Shown here: piece after piece, positions 7,962-17,530 of the stretch | How positions within the stretch are numbered: the first letter of the stretch is position 1 | Layout of the letters: each line of letters opens with the position of its first letter | DNA from: Microbacterium sp. LWS13-1.2 | GTDB lineage: Bacteria > Actinomycetota > Actinomycetes > Actinomycetales > Microbacteriaceae | Reading direction: 5' to 3' | NCBI RefSeq assembly: GCF_040144835.1 | Contig: NZ_CP151632.1 | Coordinates: 496,001-560,000, forward strand | DNA: 64,000 nucleotides | Notes under the pieces: model-generated | Told to the model about the DNA's origin: nothing | Databases searched by the model: none | Seen by the model: only the letters and a program-made list of their open reading frames with translations | Position numbers and translations under genes: made by a program

Positions 7962-9299
7962 ATGGACAAGCAGCGTGACTTCGTTCTGAGGACCATCGAA
8001 GAACGAGGCGTGAAGTTTGTACGGCTGTGGTTCACAGACGTGATCGGCACGTTGAAGTCCGTGGCCATCGCACCCGCCGAGGTCGAGGGAGCCTTCAGCG
8101 AGGGACTCGGGTTCGACGGTTCCGCGATCGAGGGGCTGACCCGGTCCTACGAGTCCGATCTGCTGGCGCACCCCGATCCGACCACGTTCCAGACGCTGCC
8201 CTGGCGGGGCGAGATCGACCCGACCGCGCGGATGTTCTGCGACATCACCACGCCCGACGGGCAGCCCGCCGTCGCCGATCCGCGTCACGTCCTCAAGCGG
8301 ACGCTGGCCAAGGCGGCGGACGCCGGCTTCACGTTCTACACGCACCCCGAGATCGAGTTCTACCTGCTGAAGTCCTCGTCCTTCGGGACGGAGGGCCCGG
8401 AGCCCGTCGACTCCGCGGGGTACTTCGACAACGTGCCCGGCGGCACCGCCCACGACTTCCGCCGGCGCTCGGTGCGCATGCTCGAAGATCTCGGCATCTC
8501 GGTCGAGTTCAGCCACCACGAGGGCGGCCCGGGCCAGAACGAGATCGACCTCCGCTACGCGGACGCGCTCACCACGGCCGACAACATCATGACGTTCCGC
8601 ACCGTGATCAAAGAGGTCGCGATCGAGCAGGGCGTGTACGCGACATTCATGCCGAAGCCCATGACCGGCAAGCCGGGCAGCGGCATGCACACGCACATGT
8701 CGCTGTTCGAGGGCGACGTCAATGCCTTCTACGAGGAGGGCGCCCAGTACCAGCTCTCCAAGGTCGGCCGCCAATTCATCGCGGGTCTGCTGCGTCACGC
8801 CAACGAGATCTCGGCGGTGACGAACCAGTTCGTCAACTCGTACAAGCGCCTCTGGGGCGGCGACGAGGCGCCGAGCTTCATCTGCTGGGGCCACAACAAC
8901 CGCTCGGCCCTGGTGCGGGTTCCGCTCTACAAGCCCAACAAGGGGCAGTCGTCGCGCGTCGAGTACCGCGCGCTCGACTCGGCGGCGAACCCATACCTCT
9001 CCTTCGCGCTCATGCTCGCCGCCGGGCTCAAGGGCATCGAAGAGGAGTACGAGCTGCCCGCCGAGGCCGAGGACAACGTCTGGTCGCTGACGGATGCCGA
9101 GCGCCGGGCGCTCGGTTACGCGCCGCTTCCGGCGAGCCTCGACCACGCGCTGGAGTACATGGAGGAGTCCGAGCTGGTCGCCGAGACGCTCGGCGAGCAG
9201 GTGTTCAACTACGTGCTGCTCAACAAGCGCCGCGAGTGGCAGGAGTACCGTTCGCAGGTCACGGCGTTCGAGCTCAAGAGCAACCTCGAGATGCTCTGA
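7962..9299 (+). CDS. glnA2: Glutamine synthetase type I, GlnA2 (GSI-alpha-like)
   Basis: ATP-dependent ligation of ammonia to glutamate or a related amine acceptor. I start at ATG 7962 (MDKQRDFVLRTIEER) because GGAGAGG precedes it; an in-frame ATG at 7929 lacks a ribosome site. The 445 residues carry PEIEFYLL, the NEIDLRYAD segment and PKPMTGKPGSGMHTHMSLF. Where adenylylated enzymes have a tyrosine before LPPEE, this protein has DNVWSLTDAERRA, so it is probably not controlled by GlnE. The glnA2-glnE pairing 13 bp apart is the usual actinobacterial order. Confidence 0.9.
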   Translation: MDKQRDFVLRTIEERGVKFVRLWFTDVIGTLKSVAIAPAEVEGAFSEGLGFDGSAIEGLTRSYESDLLAHPDPTTFQTLPWRGEIDPTARMFCDITTPDGQPAVADPRHVLKRTLAKAADAGFTFYTHPEIEFYLLKSSSFGTEGPEPVDSAGYFDNVPGGTAHDFRRRSVRMLEDLGISVEFSHHEGGPGQNEIDLRYADALTTADNIMTFRTVIKEVAIEQGVYATFMPKPMTGKPGSGMHTHMSLFEGDVNAFYEEGAQYQLSKVGRQFIAGLLRHANEISAVTNQFVNSYKRLWGGDEAPSFICWGHNNRSALVRVPLYKPNKGQSSRVEYRALDSAANPYLSFALMLAAGLKGIEEEYELPAEAEDNVWSLTDAERRALGYAPLPASLDHALEYMEESELVAETLGEQVFNYVLLNKRREWQEYRSQVTAFELKSNLEML

Positions 9300-9312
9300 G
9301 ACCGGCTGACGC

Positions 9313-12300
9313 ATGTCCGCGAGCGAGCGACCGGGTTCTCTGACCCCGCTCGCTCGCCTGGGCTTCAGCCGTCTCACCGATGCCGAGGCGCTCCTGTCCG
9401 AGCTCTCCGAGCTCGTGGATGCGCCCCGCGACGAACTGCTGGACGGCGCCGGCAGCGCGGCGGACCCCGACGAGGCGCTGCAGTCGTTGGCGCGCCTGGC
9501 ACGACGGGATGCGGCGCCGGTGCAGCGCGCGCGCTCGCGACACGGCGCGTGGCGCGCCCTCTGGGCACTGCTGGGCGCGTCGACCGGCTTCGGAGAGTTC
9601 TTCTTCCGTCATCCGTCGGAGGTCGATCAGCTGGACGACGCGGGGGAGCGGCTGCCCACCGCGGCCGAACTCCGCGCCGAGCTCCTCGACTCTGTCGGCG
9701 CCGTCGACGGATTCGCGGCAGATGGGGGCGAGAGCGCCTGGGTCGCGCTGCGGGTGCGCTACCGCCGCATGCTCGCCCGGATCGCGGCGTACGACCTGCT
9801 GAGCCCGTCGCCGGTCGACGAGATCGCGTCGGTGTCGGCAAGGCTCGCGGATGCCGCGGGCGCCGCGCTCGAGGCGTCCCTGGCGGTCGCCCGCACCCGT
9901 GTGTCGGGTGGCGCGGTCGGCGCTGGCCTCTTCCCGCGCGATCAGGTCGCGCGCACCGAGCTCGCCATCATCGGGATGGGCAAGACCGGTGCGCGAGAGC
10001 TGAACTACGTCAGCGACGTCGACGTGATCTTCGTGGCGGGTGGGCGGGGCGACGCCCTCGAGCAGTTCGGCGAGAGCCGCATCGTCGACATCGCGACCCG
10101 CCTCGCGGTCCAGACGATGCGCGGCATCTCGGGCGTCGAGATCGAGCCGCCGCTGTGGGAGGTCGACGCCAACCTGCGGCCGGAGGGCAAGCAGGGCGCG
10201 CTCGTGCGCACGCTCGACTCGCACCTGGCGTACTACGACCGGTGGGCGAAGAGCTGGGAGTTCCAGGCGCTGCTCAAGGCGCGTCCGATCGCCGGCGACG
10301 ACGAGCTCGGTAGGGCCTACACCGCGGCCGTCCAGCCCAAGATCTGGACCAGCGCCGCCCGGGAGAACTTCGTCGACAGCGTGCAGCGCATGCGCGAGCG
10401 CGTCACCGAGCACATCCCCGCGGCCGACGTGCCGTACCAGCTCAAGCTGGGGCCCGGCGGCATCCGCGACATCGAGTTCACGGTGCAGCTCCTGCAGCTC
10501 GTTCACGGGCTGTCCGACGACAGGATCCGCCAGCGCGGCACGCTCGAGGCCCTCGACGCGCTCGTGACCGAGGGCTACATCGGCCGTGCCGAGGCATCCG
10601 CGTTCTCACGGGACTACCAGGTGCTGCGGCTGCTCGAGCACCGCGTGCAGCTGCGCCAGCTGCGCCGCACGCACCTCATGCCCTCGCGGCCTGAAGAGCG
10701 TCGTGTGCTCGCCCGTGCGACCGGGCTCGCCGACACCGGCGAGGGCATCTGGCAGCTGTGGGAGTCGGTCAAGCGCGAGGTGCGCGACATCCACGTCCGC
10801 CTCTTCTACCGCCCGCTGCTGTCGGCGGTGGCCGCCCTGCCCGCGGAGGAACGCGTGCTGTCGACGGCGCAGGCGCACGACCGCCTCGCGGCGATCGGGT
10901 TCTCCGATCCCGCCGGGGCGCTCCGCCACATCGCCGCCCTGACCAGCGGGCTCAGCCGCAAGGCGACCATCCAGCGCCACCTCATGCCCGTCATGATCCG
11001 GTGGTTCGCCGACGGGGTCGACCCCGACTACGGCCTGCTGGCGTTCCGCCGACTGAGCGAGCGTCTGGGCGACACGCACTGGTTCCTGCGCATGCTGCGC
11101 GACTCCTCGGGGGCCGCCGAGAGTCTCTCCCGCGTGCTGTCGGGTTCGCGGTACGTCGGAGAGCTCATCGAGTGGATCCCCGAGTCGGCCGCGTGGCTGG
11201 ACGACCCGGAGCTCCTTCGTCCGCGCTCTGGACGGGCCCTGCAGCAGGAGGCGCGCGCCATCCAGACGCGGCACGACACGATCACCGAAGCCATGCGCGC
11301 CGTACGCGCACTGCGGCGGCGCGAACAGCTGCGGATCGCCATGGGTGCCATCCTCGGCAGCGTCACGATCGAGGAGGTCGCGGCGGCCCTCACCACGATC
11401 ACCGACGTGACGATCCAGGCGACGTTGCGAGCCGTGCGCCGCGAGATCGTCCCGCCCGAAGACGCCGCGCTGGATTTCTCGGTCATCGCGATGGGACGCT
11501 TCGGCGGCGCCGAGCTCGGCTTCGGCTCCGACGCCGACGTGATGTACGTCTACCGCCCGAACGGCGTCGACCCGCAGCGCGCGAGCGAGCTGGCCCTGAA
11601 ACTCGTCGCCGCGCTGCGCACCTACTCGGAAGACCACCGCGTGCCGCTCGAGCTCGACGCAGATCTCCGCCCCGAGGGCCGCAACGGCCCCCTGGCGCGC
11701 TCGCTCGACGCGTACGCCGAGTACTACCGCCGATGGGCGCTGTCGTGGGAGGCGCAGGCCCTCCTGCGCGCCCGGGGCGTGGCAGGCAGCGTGAAGCTCA
11801 TCGACGACTTCATGAAGCTCGCCGACCAGGTCCGCTACCCGGAACGGGTCGACGTGACGGCGACGCGCGAGATCAAGCGGATCAAGGCACGCGTCGAGAG
11901 CGAGCGACTGCCGCAGGGCGTCGATCCGTCGCGGCACCTCAAGCTGGGTCCGGGGTCGCTGAGCGACGTCGAGTGGCTCGTGCAGCTGCTCCAGCTGCAG
12001 CACGCGCACGCCGTGCCCGAAATGCGGACGACGTCGACCCTGGGGGCGCTCCGCGCCGCGGAGCGCGCCGGCCTCATCCCCACTGCCGCCGCCGACCGGC
12101 TCGCAGCCGCCTGGCGCCTCGCCAGCCGGCTGCGATCGGCCAACACGCTCCTCTCGGGTCAGACCAGCGACGTGCTGCCCGTCGACCGCAGCAAGCTCGA
12201 CGGCATCGGCCGGCTCCTCGAGTACCCGCCGCGCTCGGCCACGCAGGTCGAGGAGGACTATCTCGGTACCACGCGCCGTGCCCGCCGCGTCTTCGAGAAG

Positions 12301-12315
12301 CTCTTCTACGGCTGA
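9313..12315 (+). CDS. glnE: Bifunctional glutamine-synthetase adenylyltransferase/deadenylase
   Basis: GlnE attaches AMP to, and removes it from, the regulatory tyrosine of glutamine synthetase. The 1000-residue protein has two nucleotidyltransferase halves: GKTGARELNYVSDVDVIFV near 222-240 (deadenylase half by homology) and GRFGGAELGFGSDADVMYVY near 728-747 (adenylylating half). The metal-binding Asp pairs are intact in both. Length is normal. It follows glnA2 by 13 bp with no clear Shine-Dalgarno. A 10-bp inverted repeat (9319-9328 with 9348-9357) lies just inside the gene. The likely target is the glnA product at 14.8-13.4 kb. Confidence 0.95.
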   Translation: MSASERPGSLTPLARLGFSRLTDAEALLSELSELVDAPRDELLDGAGSAADPDEALQSLARLARRDAAPVQRARSRHGAWRALWALLGASTGFGEFFFRHPSEVDQLDDAGERLPTAAELRAELLDSVGAVDGFAADGGESAWVALRVRYRRMLARIAAYDLLSPSPVDEIASVSARLADAAGAALEASLAVARTRVSGGAVGAGLFPRDQVARTELAIIGMGKTGARELNYVSDVDVIFVAGGRGDALEQFGESRIVDIATRLAVQTMRGISGVEIEPPLWEVDANLRPEGKQGALVRTLDSHLAYYDRWAKSWEFQALLKARPIAGDDELGRAYTAAVQPKIWTSAARENFVDSVQRMRERVTEHIPAADVPYQLKLGPGGIRDIEFTVQLLQLVHGLSDDRIRQRGTLEALDALVTEGYIGRAEASAFSRDYQVLRLLEHRVQLRQLRRTHLMPSRPEERRVLARATGLADTGEGIWQLWESVKREVRDIHVRLFYRPLLSAVAALPAEERVLSTAQAHDRLAAIGFSDPAGALRHIAALTSGLSRKATIQRHLMPVMIRWFADGVDPDYGLLAFRRLSERLGDTHWFLRMLRDSSGAAESLSRVLSGSRYVGELIEWIPESAAWLDDPELLRPRSGRALQQEARAIQTRHDTITEAMRAVRALRRREQLRIAMGAILGSVTIEEVAAALTTITDVTIQATLRAVRREIVPPEDAALDFSVIAMGRFGGAELGFGSDADVMYVYRPNGVDPQRASELALKLVAALRTYSEDHRVPLELDADLRPEGRNGPLARSLDAYAEYYRRWALSWEAQALLRARGVAGSVKLIDDFMKLADQVRYPERVDVTATREIKRIKARVESERLPQGVDPSRHLKLGPGSLSDVEWLVQLLQLQHAHAVPEMRTTSTLGALRAAERAGLIPTAAADRLAAAWRLASRLRSANTLLSGQTSDVLPVDRSKLDGIGRLLEYPPRSATQVEEDYLGTTRRARRVFEKLFYG

Positions 12316-12441
12316 GACCGCGCGTGCCTGCCCGGGCGTCCTCCCACCGCGCAGGGCTCCCTCAGGGCAGACTCGGACGACGAGGGAACCGCTGGCGATC
12401 CTGACGCGCCCGGTCCCAGATCCACAGGCGGGAGACATGCC

Positions 12442-13263
12442 ATGCTCACCGAGATCGCTGACGGGGTGTTCGTCCACACGAGCGACTTCATCAAGAGCAA
12501 CGCCGTCGTCGTCCAAGGCGGCGACGGCGTGCTGGTCGTCGACCCCGGCATCACGAGCGACGAGCTGGCGGACCTCGCCGACGACATCCGCGCGATGGGT
12601 CAGCGCGTCGTGGCGGGCTTCGCGACGCATCCCGACTGGGACCATGTGCTGTGGCATCCCGCGCTCGGCGAGGCACCGCGTCTCGGCACGGCCCGCTGCG
12701 CGGCAGCGATGCAGGAACTGCTCGCGCAGGCGGACTGGAAGAGTCAGCTGGCCGGTGCGCTGCCGCCGGAGTATGAGGACGACATCCCGATGGAGCTGTT
12801 CGGCCTCATCACCGGAATGCCCTCCGACGCCGTTGAGGTCCCCTGGGACGGTCCCCGGGTGCGGGTCATGGAGCATCGGGCCCACGCCGTGGGCCACGCG
12901 GCGCTGCTGGTCGAGGGCGCCGGTGTGCTCGTCGCCGGTGACATGCTGTCCGACATCCTGATGCCCTTCCTCGATCTCGACGCAGCCGATCCGCTCGGCG
13001 ACTACCTGGCGGCACTAGGACTGTTCGAGAGCATCGCCGACGACGTGCGTGCTGTCGTCCCCGGCCACGGCTCCATCGGAAGGGCGGGGGACGTACGACG
13101 GCGAATCGAGCAGGACCGGACGTACGCCGAGGCTCTGCGCGACGGCCGTGTGCCGGACGATGAGCGGGTAGGCGCATCGGCGCCGCTCGAGTGGCTGCCA
13201 GAGGTGCACGAGTGGCAGATGGAGCGCGTTGCTGAGAAGAGAAGCCGCTTCGACGGTTCATAA
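12442..13263 (+). CDS. MBL-fold metallo-hydrolase
   Basis: The 273-residue protein has the metallo-beta-lactamase fold: THPDWDH (about 61-67) is a variant of HxHxDH with the first histidine position retained and the second replaced by Asp; HAVGHAALL (near 150) and VAGDM (near 167) supply further metal ligands; VVPGHGS near 208 is the last. Family members hydrolyse thioesters, lactones or sulfatide-type substrates; the substrate here cannot be told. The gene is separated from glnE by 126 bp and converges on glnA across a terminator hairpin. Confidence 0.85.
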   Translation: MLTEIADGVFVHTSDFIKSNAVVVQGGDGVLVVDPGITSDELADLADDIRAMGQRVVAGFATHPDWDHVLWHPALGEAPRLGTARCAAAMQELLAQADWKSQLAGALPPEYEDDIPMELFGLITGMPSDAVEVPWDGPRVRVMEHRAHAVGHAALLVEGAGVLVAGDMLSDILMPFLDLDAADPLGDYLAALGLFESIADDVRAVVPGHGSIGRAGDVRRRIEQDRTYAEALRDGRVPDDERVGASAPLEWLPEVHEWQMERVAEKRSRFDGS

Positions 13264-13318
13264 GGGCAGCTGATCGGCCGGATGGCCGAGCCGACCGAGC
13301 CCTCGCGCAGAAACCAGA

Positions 13319-13355
13319 ACTCCTCCGAACTCCCTGAGCGGGAGTCCGGAGGAGT
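13319..13355. terminator. Bidirectional terminator hairpin
   Basis: ACTCCTCCGAACTCCC at 13319-13334 pairs with GGGAGTCCGGAGGAGT at 13340-13355 (one G-U type mismatch, 5-nt loop) in the gap between two convergent genes. No long T-run, as usual in high-GC Actinobacteria. Confidence 0.75.
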
Positions 13356-13372
13356 CATGGTGCTCAGGGGTG

Positions 13373-14797
13373 TCAGACCCCGAAGTACAGCTCGTACTCG
13401 AACGGGTGCGGACGCGCGTTGAGCGGCTGGATCTCGTTCTCGATCTTGTACTCGATCCACGTCTCGATCAGCTCGGGCGTGAAGACGCCGCCCTTCAGCA
13501 GGAACTCGTGGTCGGCGCGGAGCGCGTCCAGCGAGTCGAGCAGCGAGTTCGGCACCTGCGGGATGTTCTTCGCCTCCTCGGGGGGAAGCTCGTACAGGTC
13601 CTTGTCGACCGGCTCGTGCGGCTCGATGCGGTTCTGGATGCCGTCGAGGCCGGCCATCAGCTGGGCGGCGAAGGCGAGGTACGGGTTGCCCGAGGCGTCC
13701 GGCGCGCGGAACTCGATGCGCTTGGCCTTCGGGTTGGAGCCCGTGATCGGGATGCGGATCGCGGCCGAGCGGTTTCCGGCCGAGTAGACCAGGTTGACCG
13801 GGGCCTCGTAGCCCTTGACGAGGCGCTTGTACGAGTTCAGCGTCGGGTTGGTGAACGCGAGCAGCGCCGGCGCGTGCGCCAGGATGCCGCCGATGTACCA
13901 GCGGGCCAGGTCGGAGAGCTGCGCGTAGCCCTTCTCGTCGTAGAAGAGGGGCTTGCCCTCGAGCCACAGCGACTGGTGCGTGTGCATGCCGGAGCCGTTG
14001 TCGCCGAAGAGCGGCTTGGGCATGAAGGTCGCGACCTTGCCCCACTCGTTGGCGACGTTCTTGACGATGTACTTGAACTTCAGGATGTCGTCGGCCGCGT
14101 GCACCATGGTGTCGAAGCGGTAGTTGATCTCCTGCTGACCGCCGGTGCCCACCTCGTGGTGGGCGCGCTCGAGGATCAGACCCGACTCGATGAGGCGGAG
14201 GCTGATGTCATCGCGCAGGTCCGCCGTCTTGTCGACCGGCGAGACGGGGAAGTAGCCGCCCTTGTACGGGGTCTTGTTGGCCAGGTTGCCGCCCTCTTCG
14301 GCGCGGCCCGAGTTCCAGGCGCCCTCTTCGGAGTCGACGGAGTAGAAGCTCGAGTTCTGCTTCACCTCGTAGCGGACGTCGTCGAAGATGTAGAACTCCG
14401 CCTCGGGAGCGAAGAACGCGGTGTCGGCGATGCCGGTCGACGCGAGGTACTTCTCCGCCTTCTTGGCGACCTGACGCGGGTCCTTCGCGTAGATCTCTCC
14501 GTTGCGGGGGTTGTAGATGTCGAACACCATGACGAGGGTCTTCGCCTCGCGGAACGGGTCGAGGTAGGCCGTCGACACGTCCGGGATCAGCTGCATGTCC
14601 GATTCGTGGATGTTCGCGAATCCCCGGATGGAGGAGCCGTCGAACAGCTGGCCGACCGTGAAGAACTCTTCGTCAACGGTGGAGGCCGGGATGTTGAAGT
14701 GCTGCTGCACGCCAGGAAGGTCCGTGAAACGGATGTCGAGGAACTTGACGTCCTCGTCCTTGATGAACTTCAGCACCTCGGATGAATCTTTGAACAT
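13373..14797 (-). CDS. glnA: Glutamine synthetase type I (GSI-beta), main enzyme
   Basis: Main ammonia-assimilating enzyme. The start at ATG 14797 ([16 protein letters not shown]) gives the usual length of 474 residues with TCTGGAGTC upstream. Visible motifs are the DGSSIRGF loop, APEAEFYIF, the [17 protein letters not shown]-binding segment and [19 protein letters not shown] carries the adenylylation tyrosine at about residue 402, so this is the GlnE target, in contrast to GlnA2. A GlnR-type box lies about 85-110 bp upstream. Confidence 0.96.
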   Translation of the reverse strand: MFKDSSEVLKFIKDEDVKFLDIRFTDLPGVQQHFNIPASTVDEEFFTVGQLFDGSSIRGFANIHESDMQLIPDVSTAYLDPFREAKTLVMVFDIYNPRNGEIYAKDPRQVAKKAEKYLASTGIADTAFFAPEAEFYIFDDVRYEVKQNSSFYSVDSEEGAWNSGRAEEGGNLANKTPYKGGYFPVSPVDKTADLRDDISLRLIESGLILERAHHEVGTGGQQEINYRFDTMVHAADDILKFKYIVKNVANEWGKVATFMPKPLFGDNGSGMHTHQSLWLEGKPLFYDEKGYAQLSDLARWYIGGILAHAPALLAFTNPTLNSYKRLVKGYEAPVNLVYSAGNRSAAIRIPITGSNPKAKRIEFRAPDASGNPYLAFAAQLMAGLDGIQNRIEPHEPVDKDLYELPPEEAKNIPQVPNSLLDSLDALRADHEFLLKGGVFTPELIETWIEYKIENEIQPLNARPHPFEYELYFGV

Positions 14798-14868
14798 GAA
14801 GACTCCAGAGGTAGGGCATTCGGATCCGCCCGTGCGGGCCGGGCTTGCTGGCAAGCTACCCGCAGGGG

Positions 14869-14906
14869 ATTGCCCGGCAGTATCACTTGTGTTTCCGGGA
14901 TGTTAC
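14869..14906 (-). promoter_or_regulatory. GlnR-type box upstream of glnA
   Basis: Read on the minus strand, GTAAC (14906-14902), six bases, GAAAC (14895-14891), six bases, GATAC (14884-14880), six bases, GCAAT (14873-14869). The first pair matches the actinobacterial GlnR consensus gTnAC-n6-GaAAC exactly; the second pair is a degenerate copy at the correct spacing. It sits between glnA and the divergent RDD gene and could affect both. Confidence 0.75.
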
Positions 14907-14929
14907 GACGACCTGTATACGCTGGGGAA

Positions 14930-15322
14930 GTGACGCAGAGCACCCAGGACTACCCCGGCGAACGACTCGGACTGCCCCGAGAGGGCACCGGATCGATCGG
15001 CCGGCTCGGCCGCCGTGTGGGCGCACTCTTCGTCGACTACGGCGCCGCGTATCTCATCTCGGGATTCTTCGGATGGGACCCGCTCGCGATCCTGGCGATC
15101 TTCGCCGCGATCCAGATCGTCTTCCTGCCGACGCTGCAGGGAAGCCCCGGTCACCGCATCTTCGGCCTGCGGCTCGTGCGCGTCGACGGCGCGTGGGTCG
15201 GCCTCTGGCGACCCGTGATCCGCACGGCCCTGCTCGTACTCGCGATCCCGGCCGTCATCTGGGATGCCGACCAGCGCGGTCTGCACGACAAGGCCGCCGG
15301 AACGGTGCTCATCCGCTCATGA
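14930..15322 (+). CDS. RDD family membrane protein
   Basis: From GTG 14930 (VTQSTQDYPGERLG) the protein has 130 residues. The RDD pattern is seen as RLGRRVGALFVDYGAAYLI, with hydrophobic segments at about 30-50, 55-72 and 97-115, and ends DQRGLHDKAAGTVLI, the typical RDD tail. Function of this family is not established; members are linked to transport or membrane homeostasis. It is divergent from glnA with the GlnR-type box between, and convergent with the DUF4191 gene across a hairpin. Confidence 0.85.
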   Translation: MTQSTQDYPGERLGLPREGTGSIGRLGRRVGALFVDYGAAYLISGFFGWDPLAILAIFAAIQIVFLPTLQGSPGHRIFGLRLVRVDGAWVGLWRPVIRTALLVLAIPAVIWDADQRGLHDKAAGTVLIRS

Positions 15323-15323
15323 C

Positions 15324-15351
15324 GATCGGCCCGGCGCGTGCCGGGCCGATC
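15324..15351. terminator. Terminator hairpin between RDD and DUF4191 genes
   Basis: GATCGGCCCGGC at 15324-15335 pairs perfectly with GCCGGGCCGATC at 15340-15351 around GCGT. It serves convergent genes on both sides. Confidence 0.75.
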
Positions 15352-15369
15352 TCTGTCTGACTGCTGCGA

Positions 15370-16080
15370 TCACCGCGGTCGCGGAGCGCGCGCCTTCGTG
15401 GGGTCGATGCCCTTCGGGATGGGCAGTGACGTCAGGGACTGCGAGACCGACTCGACACGCTTGATGACCGCGGCCATCGTGGCGCGATCGATCTTCGTGG
15501 GAAGCGCCTTGATCGTCGACGAGAGCTTCGCGATCGGCACCTCGCCCTCGCCGTGGCCGATGTACAGCACCGTCACGGGGACACCCGATGCGACGCGCTG
15601 CACCTTGGAGCGCTCGTCGTTGACGAGACGCGTGAGGCGGCCGCGGGCGCCCTCACCCACGATCACGACGCCGCCGCGCCCGATCGCGCGGTAGACCGCC
15701 TCCTGCGTCTTGGGGTTGATGCCCACCGGCATCTCGCTGGCCTGCCACTTGCGCCCGAGCGACGTCGACATGACGTGCCCGGTGGCTCCCGGCATCCCGT
15801 CGATCTTCTTGTACATCGCGCGGGTGGACAGCCGCGTCATCGTCATCATCGATGCCAGGACGCCGAGCATGAGGCCGGTGACGCCCCACAGGATGATGCT
15901 CCACACGGCGACCGGCGGGATCGCGAACCCGATGCCCACACCCGCTGCGATGCCGAGGAGGAGGATGCCGGCCAGCAGGTACGGCAGCCAGCGGAACTCC
16001 TTCTGGGTGAAGGTGTAGAGGGTGCGGATCTGGGAGAAGAATCCAGGGCCCTTCTCGGGGGCGGAACTGCGCGCGGCCAT
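15370..16080 (-). CDS. DUF4191 family membrane protein
   Basis: Start at ATG 16080 (MAARSSAPEKGPGFF) has GAAAGG upstream and gives 236 residues. FFSQIRTLYTFTQKEFRWLP precedes two transmembrane segments at about 34-54 and 60-80, followed by a cytoplasmic domain with EAVYRAIGRGGVVIVGEGA. This arrangement is the actinobacterial DUF4191 family, usually encoded near glnA and lipoate or 2-oxoacid dehydrogenase genes, as here. Function not known. Confidence 0.88.
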   Translation of the reverse strand: MAARSSAPEKGPGFFSQIRTLYTFTQKEFRWLPYLLAGILLLGIAAGVGIGFAIPPVAVWSIILWGVTGLMLGVLASMMTMTRLSTRAMYKKIDGMPGATGHVMSTSLGRKWQASEMPVGINPKTQEAVYRAIGRGGVVIVGEGARGRLTRLVNDERSKVQRVASGVPVTVLYIGHGEGEVPIAKLSSTIKALPTKIDRATMAAVIKRVESVSQSLTSLPIPKGIDPTKARAPRPR

Positions 16081-16205
16081 ACCTTTCAGCCTACCTTTTC
16101 GCGGCGTCCTCCTCGGCTCCTCCACAGTCCCGCGCTCCGTGCGTCCGTCCACAGAACCGCTCACCACGACCGCTGTGTGCTCGCCGTGCCGCGCAGACTG
16201 TCGCC

Positions 16206-17519
16206 ATGACCACCGTCGAAGGACTGCTCGGGGCGCCGTATCGTGCGATTCGCACGGTCCGTGCCCGCGAGGACGGACCGTGGCCGGGTCTTCTGGTGCA
16301 CACGGCTGGCGGCGACGCGTGCGTCATGGTCGATGCCGAAGCCCTCGGTCCGGAGTGGATCGGATGGGATGCGGCACCCGACGGCCACGTGCTCGCTCCG
16401 CTCGACATCCGCCGGCGACCCGACGGTCACGACGTGGCGCTGCCGGTCTGCGTCGAGCGTCTCGAGGAGTTCGTGGGGCGACGTGCGGCGCGGATGCCGC
16501 TCAGCACGGGCGAAGCGGTGACGCTCGGAGTGAGCGTGCTGCGGGGGTGCGCGCAGATCGCCGGGTCACCGCAGATGACGGGGGACTGGTGGCTCGACGG
16601 CGCGGGCCGCCCGGTGCTGGCGACGGATTCCTCGCCCCGCCCGGCGCGGGAAGCCGCCGCGGCGGCGCTCGAGCGCGTGAGCGTCGAGGCGAGTGCTCAG
16701 CGGACATGGAGAACGGCTGTGAACGCGGTGACCGCTGAGCGCATCTCGGTCCGCGAACTGGAGGCCGCCGAAGAGGCCCTGTTCGCGATCGCCACGCCGG
16801 AGCCGCTCAGCACGGTGAGCCTCAGCCCGCGCAGTGCGGTGGAGGGTGGCGTGCGCCGGCAGGAGCCCGCTCACGCGGGCGTCGCACTCCAGGACGAGCC
16901 GGCTCCGCCCTCGATGTGGCAGAGCCTTGTCGCGGGCGTCGACAACGACTTCGCCGACACCGTCTCGCGGGCGACGACGGCGGCGTGGCGCCGGCTGCGC
17001 CGTTCGGAACGGGTCGGGAAGCCTGCCTCCCGGAGAGCTCCCTGGCTCGTCGGCGGCGCCGTCGCCGCAGCGGTGCTCGCCGGCGGTGCACTCTGGCCGA
17101 CGGCCGGCGGTGTCGCCACCGAGAATCCCACCGACGTCGTGACGCCGACGCCGAGCGGCACGGAGCGCGCGAGCGATGACACGCCGACGAGTCCGGGCGA
17201 CGCGCCGACGGATGCCGGCTCACCCGCCGATCTCGCTCAGGTCGCAGGTGCCCTGCTCGACGCGCGTCTCGCGTGCGGGAACGCCTCCGACTGCCTGGCG
17301 TCGGTGGTCGTCGATGCGGTGTCGCTGCCGGGAGGAACCGTCGACCTTCCTGCCACCGAACGAACTCTCACGCTCCTGGACGACTTCGGCGACATCGCGG
17401 TGCTTCGCGTGGACGCCGCAGACGGCACCCGCCCCTCGCAGATGATCGTGATCCTGCGCCGAGACGAGAAATGGCTGCTGCGCGACGTGTCGGACGTCGC
17501 GCAGCAGCCTGAGCGGTGA
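16206..17519 (+). CDS. Hypothetical single-pass membrane protein
   Basis: The 437-residue protein has a cytoplasmic N-terminal domain of about 220 residues (starting MTTVEGLLGAPYRAIRTVRA), one transmembrane segment at about 280-298 (WLVGGAVAAAVLAGGALWP), a Thr/Pro/Ser-rich linker and an extracytoplasmic domain of about 110 residues with a Cys pair (LACGNASDCLA) that may form a disulfide. The layout resembles sensor or secretion-linked proteins of Actinobacteria, but I recognise no family. It is divergent from the DUF4191 gene and convergent with sucB. Confidence 0.75.
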   Translation: MTTVEGLLGAPYRAIRTVRAREDGPWPGLLVHTAGGDACVMVDAEALGPEWIGWDAAPDGHVLAPLDIRRRPDGHDVALPVCVERLEEFVGRRAARMPLSTGEAVTLGVSVLRGCAQIAGSPQMTGDWWLDGAGRPVLATDSSPRPAREAAAAALERVSVEASAQRTWRTAVNAVTAERISVRELEAAEEALFAIATPEPLSTVSLSPRSAVEGGVRRQEPAHAGVALQDEPAPPSMWQSLVAGVDNDFADTVSRATTAAWRRLRRSERVGKPASRRAPWLVGGAVAAAVLAGGALWPTAGGVATENPTDVVTPTPSGTERASDDTPTSPGDAPTDAGSPADLAQVAGALLDARLACGNASDCLASVVVDAVSLPGGTVDLPATERTLTLLDDFGDIAVLRVDAADGTRPSQMIVILRRDEKWLLRDVSDVAQQPER

Positions 17520-17530
17520 GGGGGTCTGGG

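Noticed and set aside
9319..9357. 10-bp inverted repeat at the start of glnE as a terminator
   Set aside because: It lies inside the glnE coding region, downstream of a well-placed conserved N-terminus, and has no T-tail.
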